From Chryseobacterium pennae (GTDB taxonomy: Bacteria > Bacteroidota > Bacteroidia > Flavobacteriales > Weeksellaceae), in the NCBI RefSeq assembly GCF_003385515.1, contig NZ_QNVT01000004.1, forward strand, positions 1 to 64,000: a stretch of DNA of 64,000 nt. Reading direction: 5' to 3'. How positions within the stretch are numbered: position 1 is the stretch's first letter; the number at the start of each line of letters is the position of its first letter. Shown one piece after another: positions 42,618 through 52,988 of this stretch. The notes under the pieces were generated by a model. The model was not told the origin of the DNA and did not search any database. It saw nothing but the letters and a program-made list of their open reading frames with translations. The translations under genes and the position numbers were made by a program.

Positions 42618-43535
42618 CTATTTATTGTTTCTAAGATGTTTCGGTGATATTCCAAACTTCTTTTTAAAGGCCCTGGTGAAATTCTGTAGGTATTCATAGC
42701 CGCATTCAATGGCAATCTCTTTTATCATAATGTCTTTGTCTGTAATAAGTTTTCGGGCTTTCAGCATCCTGAGTTCAGAAATGTAATGGGCAATCGTTGT
42801 GTGATATTCCGCTTTAAATTCCTTTCTGATAAGGTTTTGATTCATACCGATCAGCTTTCCGATTTCTTCTGCTTTTATATTCCGGTAATAATTTTCATCA
42901 ATGAATCTTTTTATCATTTCGGGAGTTTTTGAAGTTGCCTCCATTCTGTTTTCTTCATTGAACTGTTCAAAAATGAGGATAAGGAGCTTGATGATCTTTG
43001 CTTCAATGAATAGTTTCTGCATCACTCCCTTTTTAGAATAGCTTAATATCTCCTTTACAATGATATGCATTTCAACAGTCATGGTAGGAGGTGTAGTTTC
43101 CTGAAGAAAGATAAAGTGATTATGGATCATGTTTTTCAGAATTTCCTCACCTTCTCTGTTAGATTTCGGGTTGATAAGATTTGAAATATATTGATATTGA
43201 AGCTGAATATGAAGGTATTTCAGTTGCTTATCACTATCTGTCCATATTTCTGCCTTACTTTTCTGAGGTGAATAGTAAAGAATATACTGATTCTTGTTAA
43301 ATAAGAATGCTTCAGCACAGTTATGAGCCTTTAGATGAATATCCGGACTTAATAAAAAAAGGAGATTGAAACCTGATGTCCTTTCTAAAAGGTCCGTTTT
43401 TGGAAACCTTTCTGCCTTTGGTGCGTTCTGAACGACGATTTCAATGTTTTCAGAACTGAACACAATTTCATTTTTCGGTTGATTCCCCATACAACACTCT
43501 TTTACAGCCATAGTACCACTTAAAGCACGCTTCAT
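42618..43535 (-). CDS. AraC-family transcriptional regulator
   Basis: A 305-aa regulator. The C-terminal 100 residues hold two helix-turn-helix units (AEEIGKLIGMNQNLIRKEFK; IKEIAIECGYEYLQNFTRAF) and the family ending KKFGISPKHLRN. The N-terminal sensing region resembles PchR-type regulators, often tied to siderophore or iron signals in this phylum. It is divergent from a FISUMP-domain secreted protein with 94 nt between starts, so that gene is a possible target. Confidence 0.9.
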   Translation of the reverse strand: MKRALSGTMAVKECCMGNQPKNEIVFSSENIEIVVQNAPKAERFPKTDLLERTSGFNLLFLLSPDIHLKAHNCAEAFLFNKNQYILYYSPQKSKAEIWTDSDKQLKYLHIQLQYQYISNLINPKSNREGEEILKNMIHNHFIFLQETTPPTMTVEMHIIVKEILSYSKKGVMQKLFIEAKIIKLLILIFEQFNEENRMEATSKTPEMIKRFIDENYYRNIKAEEIGKLIGMNQNLIRKEFKAEYHTTIAHYISELRMLKARKLITDKDIMIKEIAIECGYEYLQNFTRAFKKKFGISPKHLRNNK

Positions 43536-43629
43536 AGGATAACTAAAAGTTGGGAAATGATAACCCGGAATTAATTACGTAAGGTACTTTTGTGCAAAAT
43601 TAAATTTAGAATAAATAAAAATAATATTA

Positions 43630-44658
43630 ATGATTGAAGATTTATATTTTGCAGTGCGAAATCTGGGAATAGGGATATTGCTGTTGACAGGAAGTGCATT
43701 GAATGCCCAGCAAACCTGTACTAATACGAATCCTGGAGGTAATCCTGGCGATATTGGGTGTGTGAGTTTTACTTATCATGGGCAAGCAATCATTTATACT
43801 ACAGTAAGGTCAGCGGATGGAAATATCTGGCTTCAGCAAAACTTAGGAAGTGAAAGAGTTGCAGAATCTATGGATGACGAAAAATCATACGGAGATCTGT
43901 TTCAATGGGGAAGATGGGATGACGGGCATCAGTTGCGAACATCTTCCATAACCTCAGCTCCTTCTGTCAATTCTCCGGATGGCTTACAGGGAAGTTCTTT
44001 TATTACAGGATCTCCTGCGTGGTGGTCAACGAATGGACTTAGTGATCAATGGACAGGTACGGGGTTCTCAGAAATAACAGAGACTGTTGGAGTTGATCCA
44101 TGTATGGCAATGGGTGATGGCTGGAGATTACCTACCCAGGCAGATTGGGCAGATATTGTTCAGGCAGAGGGAATTCACTCACCTTCAAAAGCCTATGATG
44201 GGAATTTGAAATTACCAATGGGAGGTTTTCGTGGTTCCTCAGATGGAGGTTTTACTTCTGCCGGGCAAAAAGGATACTTCTGGAGTTCTACTCCTACGGG
44301 AATTGGAGGAAAATATCTGTATATAGGAACTACGGTGACGAATGCCTCTGCAGGAGCTCCAAGAGGACAGGGGGCTTCAGTAAGATGTATGAAACTAGCA
44401 TCAGAATTAGGAACTTCAGATATCAATCTCAAGAAAAAGACTGTTGAGGTTTTCCCAAACCCGGTAAAAGGGATCCTTACCGTTAAAAGTGATTCTGTAA
44501 TTGAAGGAATAAAGATAATCAATGCCGTTGGGCAGAGTTTAGGAAATTCGTTTTCAAATAATCAGATCGATATGAATAATCTTCCCTCAGGCTTATATAT
44601 GATAGAATTAAAATTAAAGAACGGAGAATCTGTGGTAAAGAAAATTATGAAAAATTAA
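43630..44658 (+). CDS. FISUMP-domain secreted protein with T9SS sorting domain
   Basis: A 342-aa protein. After a signal region (LGIGILLLTGSALNAQ) comes a Fibrobacter succinogenes major paralogous (FISUMP) domain: GNIWLQQNLGSERVAESMDD, YGDLFQWGRWDDG, GDGWRLPTQADWADIV, LPMGGFRGSSDGGF, GYFWSSTP and ASVRCMK. A type A C-terminal sorting domain follows (VEVFPNPVKGILTV ... IINAVGQSLG ... GLYMIELKLKNGESVVKKIMKN). It should be secreted or surface-bound by the T9SS. The FISUMP role is unknown, perhaps adhesive. An AraC-type regulator is divergent. Confidence 0.87.
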   Translation: MIEDLYFAVRNLGIGILLLTGSALNAQQTCTNTNPGGNPGDIGCVSFTYHGQAIIYTTVRSADGNIWLQQNLGSERVAESMDDEKSYGDLFQWGRWDDGHQLRTSSITSAPSVNSPDGLQGSSFITGSPAWWSTNGLSDQWTGTGFSEITETVGVDPCMAMGDGWRLPTQADWADIVQAEGIHSPSKAYDGNLKLPMGGFRGSSDGGFTSAGQKGYFWSSTPTGIGGKYLYIGTTVTNASAGAPRGQGASVRCMKLASELGTSDINLKKKTVEVFPNPVKGILTVKSDSVIEGIKIINAVGQSLGNSFSNNQIDMNNLPSGLYMIELKLKNGESVVKKIMKN

Positions 44659-44734
44659 TTTTTTTTAACGTTTAAATCAATATATCTGATTGATTTCCGT
44701 TACATACAATAGTTCATTACAATTACTTTTATTG

Positions 44735-44768
44735 AAAGGCTCATGGAATTTTTTCACGGGCCTTTTTT
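44735..44768 (+). terminator. Terminator after the FISUMP gene
   Basis: AAAGGCTCATG ... CACGGGCCTTT stem (one mismatch, one wobble) followed by Ts. Confidence 0.75.
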
Positions 44769-44855
44769 ATGATTTACTGATATTTCTTTCCTTAAAATAG
44801 AATAAATTCCTCATGGTGAAGAAAAATTAATATTATATTCGATAAAAATAAAGAT

Positions 44856-47690
44856 ATGAAAAATTTCTATTCCGTTGTTTTACTATTCATTACAATGGTT
44901 GTTTTTGGGCAGATTAACTATACGATTTCACCCAATCCGTTTAATGAAACAGATACAGTTACCCTTACAGTTCCCGGTGATCAGATAGATGAATCAGCCT
45001 GGGGAGTTACCAATAATTCAATTTATATCTGGTCCTGGTCATTCGATACCAATTATCAGAACAGTCAGGATTGTCCTACCAACGGAAGCTGGAATAATTC
45101 TAATGAATTAAATAAGCTTACTTATAATAATGTAACAGATACCTATTCTCTGACATTGACGCCTACTGCTTTTTTTGGAAGAACAGGAATCGGAAGGTTT
45201 GGATTTTTATTAAAAGATAAAACCGGATTACATCAGACTTCACCCGATATTTTTGTCAATGTAGGAGTCCTGAACTTAAGTTTGACCAATCCTACAGCAA
45301 ATAGCCTTACAACAGTTCCAGCAGGAAATTCAATCAATATCACTGCAACAACGAATGTGAATGCTACTTTCCAGCTTAAAGCCAACGGAACAGTAGTCAA
45401 CTCTACATCTACACCCTCTCAGTCTTATTCTTACAATTATATAGTTTCAGAGGATAGTAATATGGAACTTGTTGCTATGGAAGGAAGCCTTTCTAAAAAT
45501 GCGACATTCATGTTGCAGGTTCCCAGAAATGTGTTTTCTGAAGCCATTCCGAACTGGATCAGACAGGGAATAAATTATGATCCGGCAGATCAGACTAAAG
45601 TTGGATTAGCTCTTTATGCACCTCACAAAAACTTTATTCACGTGATCGGAAGTTTCAATAACTGGGTGGTGAATGATACCTACCTGATGAAACGGGATAC
45701 TGCCAACCCGGATCTTTACTGGATAGAGCTGAACGGATTGACCCCACAGCAGCTTTATACATTTCAGTACAGGACTAATGATTTGAGAAAAGTAGCTGAT
45801 CCTTATTCTTCTCAGATTTTATCTTCTTATGATGATCAGTGGATCTCAGCTTCCACTTATCCTAATCTTCCTGCATTTCCAGCCGGACAGGGCTTTGAAG
45901 TTTCAACATTCAAAACAGGGCAGACTCCTTACAACTGGCAGGCGACCAATTTTCAAAGACCCGCAAAGGAAGATCTTGTGGTGTATGAACTGCTGCTAAG
46001 AGATTTTACACAGGAAAAAAACTGGCAGTCTCTGATCAACAAAATCTCTTATTTAAAAAACTTAAAGATCAATGCCATTGAATTGCTTCCGATTATGGAA
46101 TTTGACGGAAACCTTTCATGGGGATACAATACTTCTTTTCATTATGCTTTAGATAAAGCTTATGGAACGCCGGAGAAATTCAAAGAATTTGTTGATCTGT
46201 GCCATCAGAATGGGATTGCTGTCATTCTTGATGTCGCTTTTAACCATGCAACAGGACGTTCTCCCTTGGCGAGACTTTGGAATATAGATCCGGACGGTGA
46301 TGGTTACGGTGATGTGGCAGCTAATAACCCTTATTTTAATCAGGTTCCGAAACATTCTTATAATGTTTTTAATGATTTTAACCATACAAGTCCTTCAACT
46401 CAATATTACGTTGAAAGATGTCTTCAGCAGTGGCTTACAGAATATCATATTGATGGATTCCGTTGGGATTTAACGAAAGGTTTCACCCAAAACTGTTCTG
46501 AAAACGATGAAAACTGTACCAATGCCTATCAGCAGGATAGAGTGGATATTATGAAGAATTATGCAGATAAACAATGGGCAATTGACCCTAATTCTTATAT
46601 GATATTTGAACATCTGGGAACAGATCAGGAAGAACAGCAATGGGCAAATTATAGAGTAGCGGAAGGAAAAGGAGTAATGCTTTGGAATAAACAGACAGAA
46701 CCCTATAATCAGAATACAATGGGATATAAAGAAAACAGCAGTTACGACCGTATGAATTACAATCTTCATGGTTTTGCAGAAATGCGTGCAGTAGGATATG
46801 GTGAGAGTCATGATGAAGAAAGGCTGATGTTTAAAAACCTGGCTTATGGAGCTGTTAATGGAAGTTACAGTGTGAAGAACTTGAATACGGCTTTAGAAAG
46901 AATGAAAACATTCGGAGCAACATTCTTTACCATTCCCGGTCCAAAAATGATCTGGCAGTTTGGAGAACTGGGCTATGAATTCAGTATCAACAGGTGTGCG
47001 GATGGAAGCATCAACAACGACTGTAGAACTGCTGAAAAGCCTGTAGCGTTTACCTTAGGATATGATACTGATGCCAATAGAAAAGCAGTTTATGATACTT
47101 GGTCGAAGATTATCGATATCAGAAATACCAACCCTGTATTCAAATCAAAAACATACAGTATAGAATCAAATAATCTGGCCAACGATCCGGATGGATTGAT
47201 CACGAGAATCTATGTCTATGACAACACTATTAACGGAATGAAAAATGTAGTTGTTCTTGCCAATTATTCCACTTCTGTACAAAATGTAATTCCTTATTTC
47301 CCTTACGTTGGGCAATGGAAAAATTTGATGGATGATACCTTTTCAAATATTAGTTCTACAATTGCTCCGATTACTTTACAGCCTGGAGAATTCAGAATTT
47401 TTGGAAATTCTGCCGGAACTTTATCTACTTCTGATGTGAATGCTACCAACAAACTATCTCTTCAGATTGCTGATAATCCCATTAAAAATGGCTCTGCAAA
47501 ATTAATTTTTAATAAAGCTAAAAATGGAGAAATTCTTATTTTCGATATGAGTGGTAAAAAGCTGGATGCATTCAAACTGGATAAAGAAAACGGAAACTAT
47601 GAGCTGAAGGTTAATTATCCACCGGGAACCTATCTGGTTCATCTGAAATCAGAAACCGGAGTGGCTATTCAAAAGATGATTGTCAAATAA
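44856..47690 (+). CDS. Secreted GH13 alpha-amylase-family glycosidase with T9SS sorting domain
   Basis: A 944-aa protein with signal peptide MKNFYSVVLLFITMVVFGQ and N-terminal beta domains; the second (about 245-330: KNFIHVIGSFNNWVVND ... YTFQYRTNDL) resembles the CBM48/isoamylase-N sheet. The GH13 barrel spans about 370-770, with nucleophile D538 (GFRWDLTKGF), acid/base E585 (MIFEHLGT) and D653 in the HDE segment (GESHDEER); IAVILDVAFNHATG is conserved region I. A type A T9SS sorting domain follows (NPIKNGSAKLIF ... IFDMSGKKLDAF ... GTYLVHLKSETGVAIQKMIVK). It probably degrades starch or glycogen outside the cell; linkage specificity is not certain. Confidence 0.92.
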   Translation: MKNFYSVVLLFITMVVFGQINYTISPNPFNETDTVTLTVPGDQIDESAWGVTNNSIYIWSWSFDTNYQNSQDCPTNGSWNNSNELNKLTYNNVTDTYSLTLTPTAFFGRTGIGRFGFLLKDKTGLHQTSPDIFVNVGVLNLSLTNPTANSLTTVPAGNSINITATTNVNATFQLKANGTVVNSTSTPSQSYSYNYIVSEDSNMELVAMEGSLSKNATFMLQVPRNVFSEAIPNWIRQGINYDPADQTKVGLALYAPHKNFIHVIGSFNNWVVNDTYLMKRDTANPDLYWIELNGLTPQQLYTFQYRTNDLRKVADPYSSQILSSYDDQWISASTYPNLPAFPAGQGFEVSTFKTGQTPYNWQATNFQRPAKEDLVVYELLLRDFTQEKNWQSLINKISYLKNLKINAIELLPIMEFDGNLSWGYNTSFHYALDKAYGTPEKFKEFVDLCHQNGIAVILDVAFNHATGRSPLARLWNIDPDGDGYGDVAANNPYFNQVPKHSYNVFNDFNHTSPSTQYYVERCLQQWLTEYHIDGFRWDLTKGFTQNCSENDENCTNAYQQDRVDIMKNYADKQWAIDPNSYMIFEHLGTDQEEQQWANYRVAEGKGVMLWNKQTEPYNQNTMGYKENSSYDRMNYNLHGFAEMRAVGYGESHDEERLMFKNLAYGAVNGSYSVKNLNTALERMKTFGATFFTIPGPKMIWQFGELGYEFSINRCADGSINNDCRTAEKPVAFTLGYDTDANRKAVYDTWSKIIDIRNTNPVFKSKTYSIESNNLANDPDGLITRIYVYDNTINGMKNVVVLANYSTSVQNVIPYFPYVGQWKNLMDDTFSNISSTIAPITLQPGEFRIFGNSAGTLSTSDVNATNKLSLQIADNPIKNGSAKLIFNKAKNGEILIFDMSGKKLDAFKLDKENGNYELKVNYPPGTYLVHLKSETGVAIQKMIVK

Positions 47691-47694
47691 ATAC

Positions 47695-47732
47695 AAAGGC
47701 AAATTTGCAGACCAGCAGATTTGCCTTTTTTC
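47695..47732 (+). terminator. Terminator of the GH13 gene
   Basis: AAAGGCAAAT.TGC ... GCA.ATTTGCCTTTTTT hairpin and T-run. Confidence 0.85.
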
Positions 47733-47752
47733 TTTTGGGTGATTCTTCAATT

Positions 47753-47783
47753 TTTGCAGATTTGAAAAATTAGTCTACCTTTG
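47753..47783 (+). promoter_or_regulatory. Promoter of the riboswitch-TonB receptor-permease operon
   Basis: TTTG (47753-47756), 19-nt spacer, TACCTTTG (47776-47783), placing the transcript start just ahead of the riboswitch P1 stem. Confidence 0.75.
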
Positions 47784-47788
47784 CACTA

Positions 47789-47893
47789 GATTTATCAAGA
47801 AAGGTGGAGGGATTTGGCCCAATGAAACCTTAGCAACCTACACGATTCCAAAAGTGTAAAGGTGCTAATTCCAACCCGATGGGGAGATAAGTG
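47789..47893 (+). promoter_or_regulatory. SAM-I (S-box) riboswitch
   Basis: The sequence carries the S-box core: ATCAAGAAAGGTGGAGGGA, TTGGCCCAATGAAACCT, TAGCAACC, AAGGTGCTAATTCC and GATGGGGAGATAAG. P1 can form from TTTATC (47791-47796) and GATAAG (47886-47891). No T-run terminator follows within the leader, so control is perhaps at translation or through an unseen structure. It implies that the downstream receptor and permease are turned down when S-adenosylmethionine is plentiful. Confidence 0.92.
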
Positions 47894-47985
47894 AAGTCAA
47901 TATTTCTTATATGAATTCCATTTCTTGAAGTCTTGTGTATCTGCAGTATAATCTGTAGAAGAATATTTAATTGGCAAGAATAAAG

Positions 47986-50430
47986 ATGAAAAAATTAAGC
48001 ACCGCTGTATTACTGATAGGGACAATTTTGGTCGCTGCCCAGGAGCAGGAGGAAAAAGGAAAACAAATCGAAGACATTATTATCGTCGGAAACCGTAACG
48101 TCAAAAGAACAAAGCTGGAGACACCTGTTCCTGTAGATGTGATCAATATTGATAAAATTCAGAAATCATCTCCACAAATGACGGCTCAGGATCTCCTGAA
48201 TTATGTGATCCCTTCATTTAATTCTGTGAGACAATCCGCCTCTGATGGGACGGAACATATTGATCCGGTAACATTAAGAGGTATGGGGCCGGATCAGGTT
48301 TTAGTATTGCTTAATGGGAAAAGAAGGCATACAACTTCCCTTGTCAATTATCAGAATACAGTAGGGAACGGATCTGTAGGAACGGATTTAAGTACCATTC
48401 CTGTCATTGCCATTGAAAAAATTGAAGTGTTAAGAGATGGTGCTGCAGCACAATATGGTTCTGATGCCATCGCAGGAGTAATTAATATTATTTTAAAAAA
48501 GAATGCAGGGGCTTGTGCAAGCTTAACCTATGGATTAAGTGGAAGAAATGATGGGGATACTTACCAGGCGGGAGTGAATTATGGAACTTCTTTGGGTAAA
48601 AATGATGGGTTTATCAATCTTTCATTGCAGCTAAGTCACAGAGGAAAAACCACGAGAACCCAAAATCATGATCTTGATATTTACGGGAATAATTTTGCCT
48701 ATGAATTTGCAGATAATCCGGATGTTGCAAGACAAAATGATGATGATGAGATCAGAAAAAGAGGATTGACAAGAGATGACTTTAATTTCCAGATCGGAGA
48801 CGCACAAATCAGACAGGGGCAATTGTTTTTCAATTCAGAATATCCTTTGAATGATAACTTTAAATTCTATTCCTTTGGTGGTTTCAGTATTAAAGAAGGA
48901 AAAGGATATGGCTTCAGAAGGCTTCCGAATGAAAGTTTTAATATTGTGAAAGAAATCTACCCCAACGGTTTTCAGGCAGTCCTGAATTCTCAGATTTATG
49001 ATATTTCTTATGCTGTGGGTGCTAAATATAATGTCAACAGCTGGCTGATTGATCTGAGTAATACATTCGGAAGCAATACATTCAATTACAACGTTGGCAA
49101 TACCAATAATGCTTCTCTGGGAATAAAATCTCCCACCCGTTTTTACGCAGGGGCACACAGTTTTCTGCAAAATACCGTTAATCTTGACGTTTCAAAGAAG
49201 ATAAAGAACTTCAATATTGCCTTTGGGGGAGAATTCAGGTTTGAGCAGTATCAGATCAAAGCGGGAGATGAAGCTTCCTATACCCAATATGATGAGAACG
49301 GAAATGTTGCCACAAAAGATTCTAAAGTGATCGGAGCAGGAGGTTCACAATCTTTTATTGGTTTTTCACCAGATAATGCCTTGAAAAAAGACAGGCACTC
49401 AACAGCAGTATATGCTGATATTTCCTATGATTTGGATAAAAAACTGAATATTGATGCTGCTGCAAGGTTTGAAAACTATTCAGACTTCGGAAATACCCTG
49501 AATGGAAAGTTAGCAGTAAGATACGAGTTTGTGAAAAACTATGCGGTGCGGGCGGCAGTAGGAACAGGGTTTAGAGCTCCGTCACTTCAGCAGCAGTATT
49601 TTAATAATTCTTATGCCGATATCTCCACTTCAGGCGATGGTATTGTAAGAAAAGGGATTTTTAATAATGAAAGCATCGCTGCACAGGTTCTGGGATTTGA
49701 TAAATTAAAACAGGAAACATCAGTAAACGGAAGTGTGGGATTCACCTTAAAACCTGCTAAAGGGCTTTTCATTACGGTAGACGGATATATCATTAAAGTT
49801 AAAGACCGAATAGTAATTACCAGTAACATTACAGACTCCAGATTATCTGATATTTCAGTGGTAGGAGAAGGAAATGCGGTAAAAAGCGGCAGGTTCTTTG
49901 CGAACGCAGTTGATACCGAAACGAAAGGAGTAGATGTAGTTGTTTCCTATGACTGGAAACTTGGTGGCGGAAGCTTAAATATCAATCTTGCCGGAAATTA
50001 TACAGAGACAAAAATTACAGACTTTCACTTTCCTGATAAATTAGAAACTCCTCAGAATGAATTCTTTGGTCCGGATCAGATTAATATTATTGAAACCTTA
50101 TCACCCAAGACAAAAGCTTCATTAGGACTTACCTATGGAATCGGAAAGTTCAATTTTCTCGTAAGAAATACCTACTTTGGTAAAGTAATAAGAGATGGCT
50201 TCCCTTTCGGAATCGTTCAGGAGTTTTCTCCAAAAGCGGTTACAGATGTGAGTGTGGGATATGATATCACAAAAAATATCAACCTTACTGTAGGTGCGAA
50301 TAACGTATTTGATGTCTTCCCCGATCTTCAGACCTATAAAAATTCATACTATGGAGTATTCAAATATGCGCCAGTTCAGATGGGAACGCTGGGGAGTTAT
50401 TTCTTCGGAAGGCTTAATTTTAATTTTTAA
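47986..50430 (+). CDS. TonB-dependent outer-membrane receptor (SAM-riboswitch-controlled)
   Basis: An 814-aa receptor. ATG at 47986 is preferred over an in-frame TTG at 47971 because it begins the signal peptide MKKLSTAVLLIGTILVAAQ. The plug domain spans about 35-170 (VPVDVINIDKI ... LRGMGPDQVLVLLNGKRRH ... IEKIEVLRDGAAAQYGSDAIAGVINIILKK). The barrel ends in Phe (FGRLNFNF), as expected for BAM substrates. There is no SusC-type N-terminal carboxypeptidase-like domain. The upstream SAM-I riboswitch and downstream APC permease point to import of methionine or a methionine-containing compound rather than iron. Confidence 0.92.
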   Translation: MKKLSTAVLLIGTILVAAQEQEEKGKQIEDIIIVGNRNVKRTKLETPVPVDVINIDKIQKSSPQMTAQDLLNYVIPSFNSVRQSASDGTEHIDPVTLRGMGPDQVLVLLNGKRRHTTSLVNYQNTVGNGSVGTDLSTIPVIAIEKIEVLRDGAAAQYGSDAIAGVINIILKKNAGACASLTYGLSGRNDGDTYQAGVNYGTSLGKNDGFINLSLQLSHRGKTTRTQNHDLDIYGNNFAYEFADNPDVARQNDDDEIRKRGLTRDDFNFQIGDAQIRQGQLFFNSEYPLNDNFKFYSFGGFSIKEGKGYGFRRLPNESFNIVKEIYPNGFQAVLNSQIYDISYAVGAKYNVNSWLIDLSNTFGSNTFNYNVGNTNNASLGIKSPTRFYAGAHSFLQNTVNLDVSKKIKNFNIAFGGEFRFEQYQIKAGDEASYTQYDENGNVATKDSKVIGAGGSQSFIGFSPDNALKKDRHSTAVYADISYDLDKKLNIDAAARFENYSDFGNTLNGKLAVRYEFVKNYAVRAAVGTGFRAPSLQQQYFNNSYADISTSGDGIVRKGIFNNESIAAQVLGFDKLKQETSVNGSVGFTLKPAKGLFITVDGYIIKVKDRIVITSNITDSRLSDISVVGEGNAVKSGRFFANAVDTETKGVDVVVSYDWKLGGGSLNINLAGNYTETKITDFHFPDKLETPQNEFFGPDQINIIETLSPKTKASLGLTYGIGKFNFLVRNTYFGKVIRDGFPFGIVQEFSPKAVTDVSVGYDITKNINLTVGANNVFDVFPDLQTYKNSYYGVFKYAPVQMGTLGSYFFGRLNFNF

Positions 50431-50437
50431 TAAGTAA

Positions 50438-51736
50438 ATGAGTACTGCTTCACATCAGATCGGCTGGAAAACAGCTGCTGCCATTGTCGTTTCTAATATG
50501 ATAGGAACCGGGATTTTTACTACCCTGGGCTTTCAGTTATCCGATATTACCAATACCTACAGTATTTTTCTGTTATGGGCAATCGGAGGTGTTCTGGCTT
50601 TATTCGGGGCTTTCTGTTATGCGGAATTAGGATCTCATTTTAAAGGAAACGGTGGCGACTTTATTTATCTTAAAGAAACCTATCATCCTTTATTCGGGTA
50701 TCTGATAAGCTGGATTTCCCTGATAATAGGATTTTCTTCACCTGTTGCGCTGGCAGCACTGGCCATGTCAAAATATCTTTCCGTATTTGATTATTCCTTT
50801 GGAAATGGCTTTGCTATTGGTGCTATATTTTTGGTTGCTATCACTTTGTCCTTTAGCTTAAAAACTTCAAGCAGGTTTCACAATTTTTTCACATTGATCA
50901 AGATAGCTTTTATCATTGTGCTTGTGATTCTGGGTATTGGGTTATCAGAATCTCCTCAGACCGGTAACAGTCTTAACTTTAGTGAAAGCTGGCAGAATGA
51001 AATTATGCTTCCCGCCTTTGCAACCTCAATGGTTTTCGTTACCTATTCCTATACCGGATGGAACTCGGCATCCTATATTGCCGGGGAAATAAAAGATGTC
51101 CAGAAGAATCTTCCCAAATCACTGATTATAGGAACTGTCTTTGTCACAGTAAGTTATATTCTTGTCAATTATATTATGCTGAAACATGCTCCGGTAAATC
51201 AATTGGCAGGTAAGGAGGATGTAATGGGAGAAGTTGCCGTGAATATGCTTGGGCTTTCCTTTGGTAAAATCGTCAATATTTTTATCGCATTACAGCTGAT
51301 TGCAACTATTAGTGGATATTTATGGGTAGGATCAAGGCTTACGCAGGCTTTTGCAAAAGAAACCCGTATCTGGAAACCTCTTTCAGTAGGGAATAAAAAA
51401 GGAATTCCGGTAAGGGCCATCTTTGCCCATGCAGTGATTGCTACGATCATTATCTTAACCGGGAGTTTCAAAGAAATTTTCGTTTATACTGCTTTTATCC
51501 TTCAATTATTTGCAAGTTTGGCGATTTCAACGGTGTACTTTCTTAAAAAGAAAGATAGAAAGATATTTAAATCCAATACCTTTTATATTTTTCCTACCGT
51601 TTTTCTTCTATTCAGTTTCTATATCCTTTATTTTACATTTATTCATAACCCTAAAGAAAGTTTAATAGGGCTGGGAATTATTGCAGTAGGACTTATTTTA
51701 TACTGGATAGACAGAAGACTTTCCAAAGGAATTTAA
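50438..51736 (+). CDS. APC-family amino-acid permease
   Basis: A 432-aa inner-membrane transporter with about 12 helices, starting 7 nt after the TonB receptor, so it shares the SAM-riboswitch transcript. Helix 1 has the substrate-binding break IVVSNMIGTGIFTTLGF; helix 6 has FATSMVFVTYSYTGWNSASYIAGEIKD, and both are characteristic of APC/LAT-type exchangers and permeases. Together with the receptor it makes an outer- and inner-membrane uptake pair, probably for methionine or a relative. Direction of transport and substrate are inferred from context only. Confidence 0.88.
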   Translation: MSTASHQIGWKTAAAIVVSNMIGTGIFTTLGFQLSDITNTYSIFLLWAIGGVLALFGAFCYAELGSHFKGNGGDFIYLKETYHPLFGYLISWISLIIGFSSPVALAALAMSKYLSVFDYSFGNGFAIGAIFLVAITLSFSLKTSSRFHNFFTLIKIAFIIVLVILGIGLSESPQTGNSLNFSESWQNEIMLPAFATSMVFVTYSYTGWNSASYIAGEIKDVQKNLPKSLIIGTVFVTVSYILVNYIMLKHAPVNQLAGKEDVMGEVAVNMLGLSFGKIVNIFIALQLIATISGYLWVGSRLTQAFAKETRIWKPLSVGNKKGIPVRAIFAHAVIATIIILTGSFKEIFVYTAFILQLFASLAISTVYFLKKKDRKIFKSNTFYIFPTVFLLFSFYILYFTFIHNPKESLIGLGIIAVGLILYWIDRRLSKGI

Positions 51737-51856
51737 AGGAATATTGAAAACATACAGAAGCTGATAGACCCATTTGTAAATGTATCTTTTTACCGTTTTG
51801 TTCCCTTGATCCCTAATGCTCAAAAATTTATACTTTAATTTTGAATTTTTAATTCT

Positions 51857-51864
51857 TATCTTTG
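51857..51864 (+). promoter_or_regulatory. -7 element of prfA
   Basis: TATCTTTG fits TAnnTTTG, 19 nt before the prfA ATG. Confidence 0.55.
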
Positions 51865-51883
51865 CACCCACAAAAATTCGACA

Positions 51884-52969
51884 ATGTCTAAATCATTAAT
51901 TCCAAAATTAGAAGCTATAAAACAAAGATATAATGAGGTTGCAGACCTTATTATACAGCCTGATGTCATTTCAGACCAAAAAAGATATTCTTCTTTGAAC
52001 AAAGAATACAGTGATTTGGGGAAAATTGTAAGAGTTTACGATCAGTATAAAGGTGCTTTAGACAGCATTGAAGAATCTGACGAAATTATTGCGGATGGCT
52101 CAGACAGAGATCTTGTAGATCTTGCCAAAGAAGAAAAGCTGGAAGCTCAGTCCAAAATTCCTGGGTTAGAAGAAGAACTTAAAGTTCTGTTGATCCCTAA
52201 AGACCCTGCAGATGACAAAAACGTTATCGTTGAATTACGTGCCGGAACTGGTGGTGACGAAGCAGCAATCTTTGTGGAAGATGTTTACAGGATGTATACC
52301 ATGTATTTCAAAACAAAAGGATGGAGACATGAAGTGACAGATTCCAATGAAGCAGCAAAAGGATACAAGGAATTGATCATGAAAGTGGAAGGAGAAGGTG
52401 TGTACGGAATCATGAAATTTGAATCAGGAGTTCACCGTGTACAGCGTGTACCGGAAACAGAATCCCAGGGTAGAGTTCACACTTCTGCAATTACTATAGC
52501 CGTTTTACCGGAAGCAGAAGAAGTAGACTTCGAGCTGAATCCTGCAGATATTGAAATGCAGACATCCCGTTCAGGAGGAGCCGGAGGTCAGAACGTAAAC
52601 AAAGTTGAAACGAAAGTACAGCTGACTCACAAGCCTTCAGGAATGGTAGTGGTTTGTCAACAGGCTCGTTCTCAGCTGGCTAACCGTGAGTTGGCAATGG
52701 AAATGCTAAGAACCAAACTATACGATATTGAACTTCAAAAAGTACAGGGAGATATTGCAGCACAACGTAAATCTATGGTTTCTACAGGTGACCGTTCTGC
52801 AAAGATCAAAACGTACAACTATCCACAGGGAAGAGTAACAGATCACAGAATCAACAAGTCTATGTATAATCTGGATGCCTACATGAATGGAGATATTTCT
52901 GAAATGATTGATGCCGTAATTATGGCAGAGAATGCGGAAAAAATGAAAGGAGAAGAAGAAAACTATTAA
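51884..52969 (+). CDS. prfA: Peptide chain release factor 1
   Basis: A 361-aa class I release factor reading UAA and UAG. GGQ at residues 234-236 ([14 protein letters not shown]) triggers peptidyl-tRNA hydrolysis. The anticodon-like recognition region is within [16 protein letters not shown] and neighbouring strands, where RF1 carries a PxT-type tripeptide (here seen near [14 protein letters not shown]). It is followed by a terminator and is not linked to prmC/hemK. Confidence 0.95.
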   Translation: MSKSLIPKLEAIKQRYNEVADLIIQPDVISDQKRYSSLNKEYSDLGKIVRVYDQYKGALDSIEESDEIIADGSDRDLVDLAKEEKLEAQSKIPGLEEELKVLLIPKDPADDKNVIVELRAGTGGDEAAIFVEDVYRMYTMYFKTKGWRHEVTDSNEAAKGYKELIMKVEGEGVYGIMKFESGVHRVQRVPETESQGRVHTSAITIAVLPEAEEVDFELNPADIEMQTSRSGGAGGQNVNKVETKVQLTHKPSGMVVVCQQARSQLANRELAMEMLRTKLYDIELQKVQGDIAAQRKSMVSTGDRSAKIKTYNYPQGRVTDHRINKSMYNLDAYMNGDISEMIDAVIMAENAEKMKGEEENY

Positions 52970-52988
52970 AAGTTTCAAAAAATAAAAC

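Noticed and set aside
47894..47985. An intrinsic terminator controlled by the SAM riboswitch
   Set aside because: I could not find a stable hairpin followed by a T-run between the riboswitch and the TonB receptor start, so terminator-based control is not claimed.
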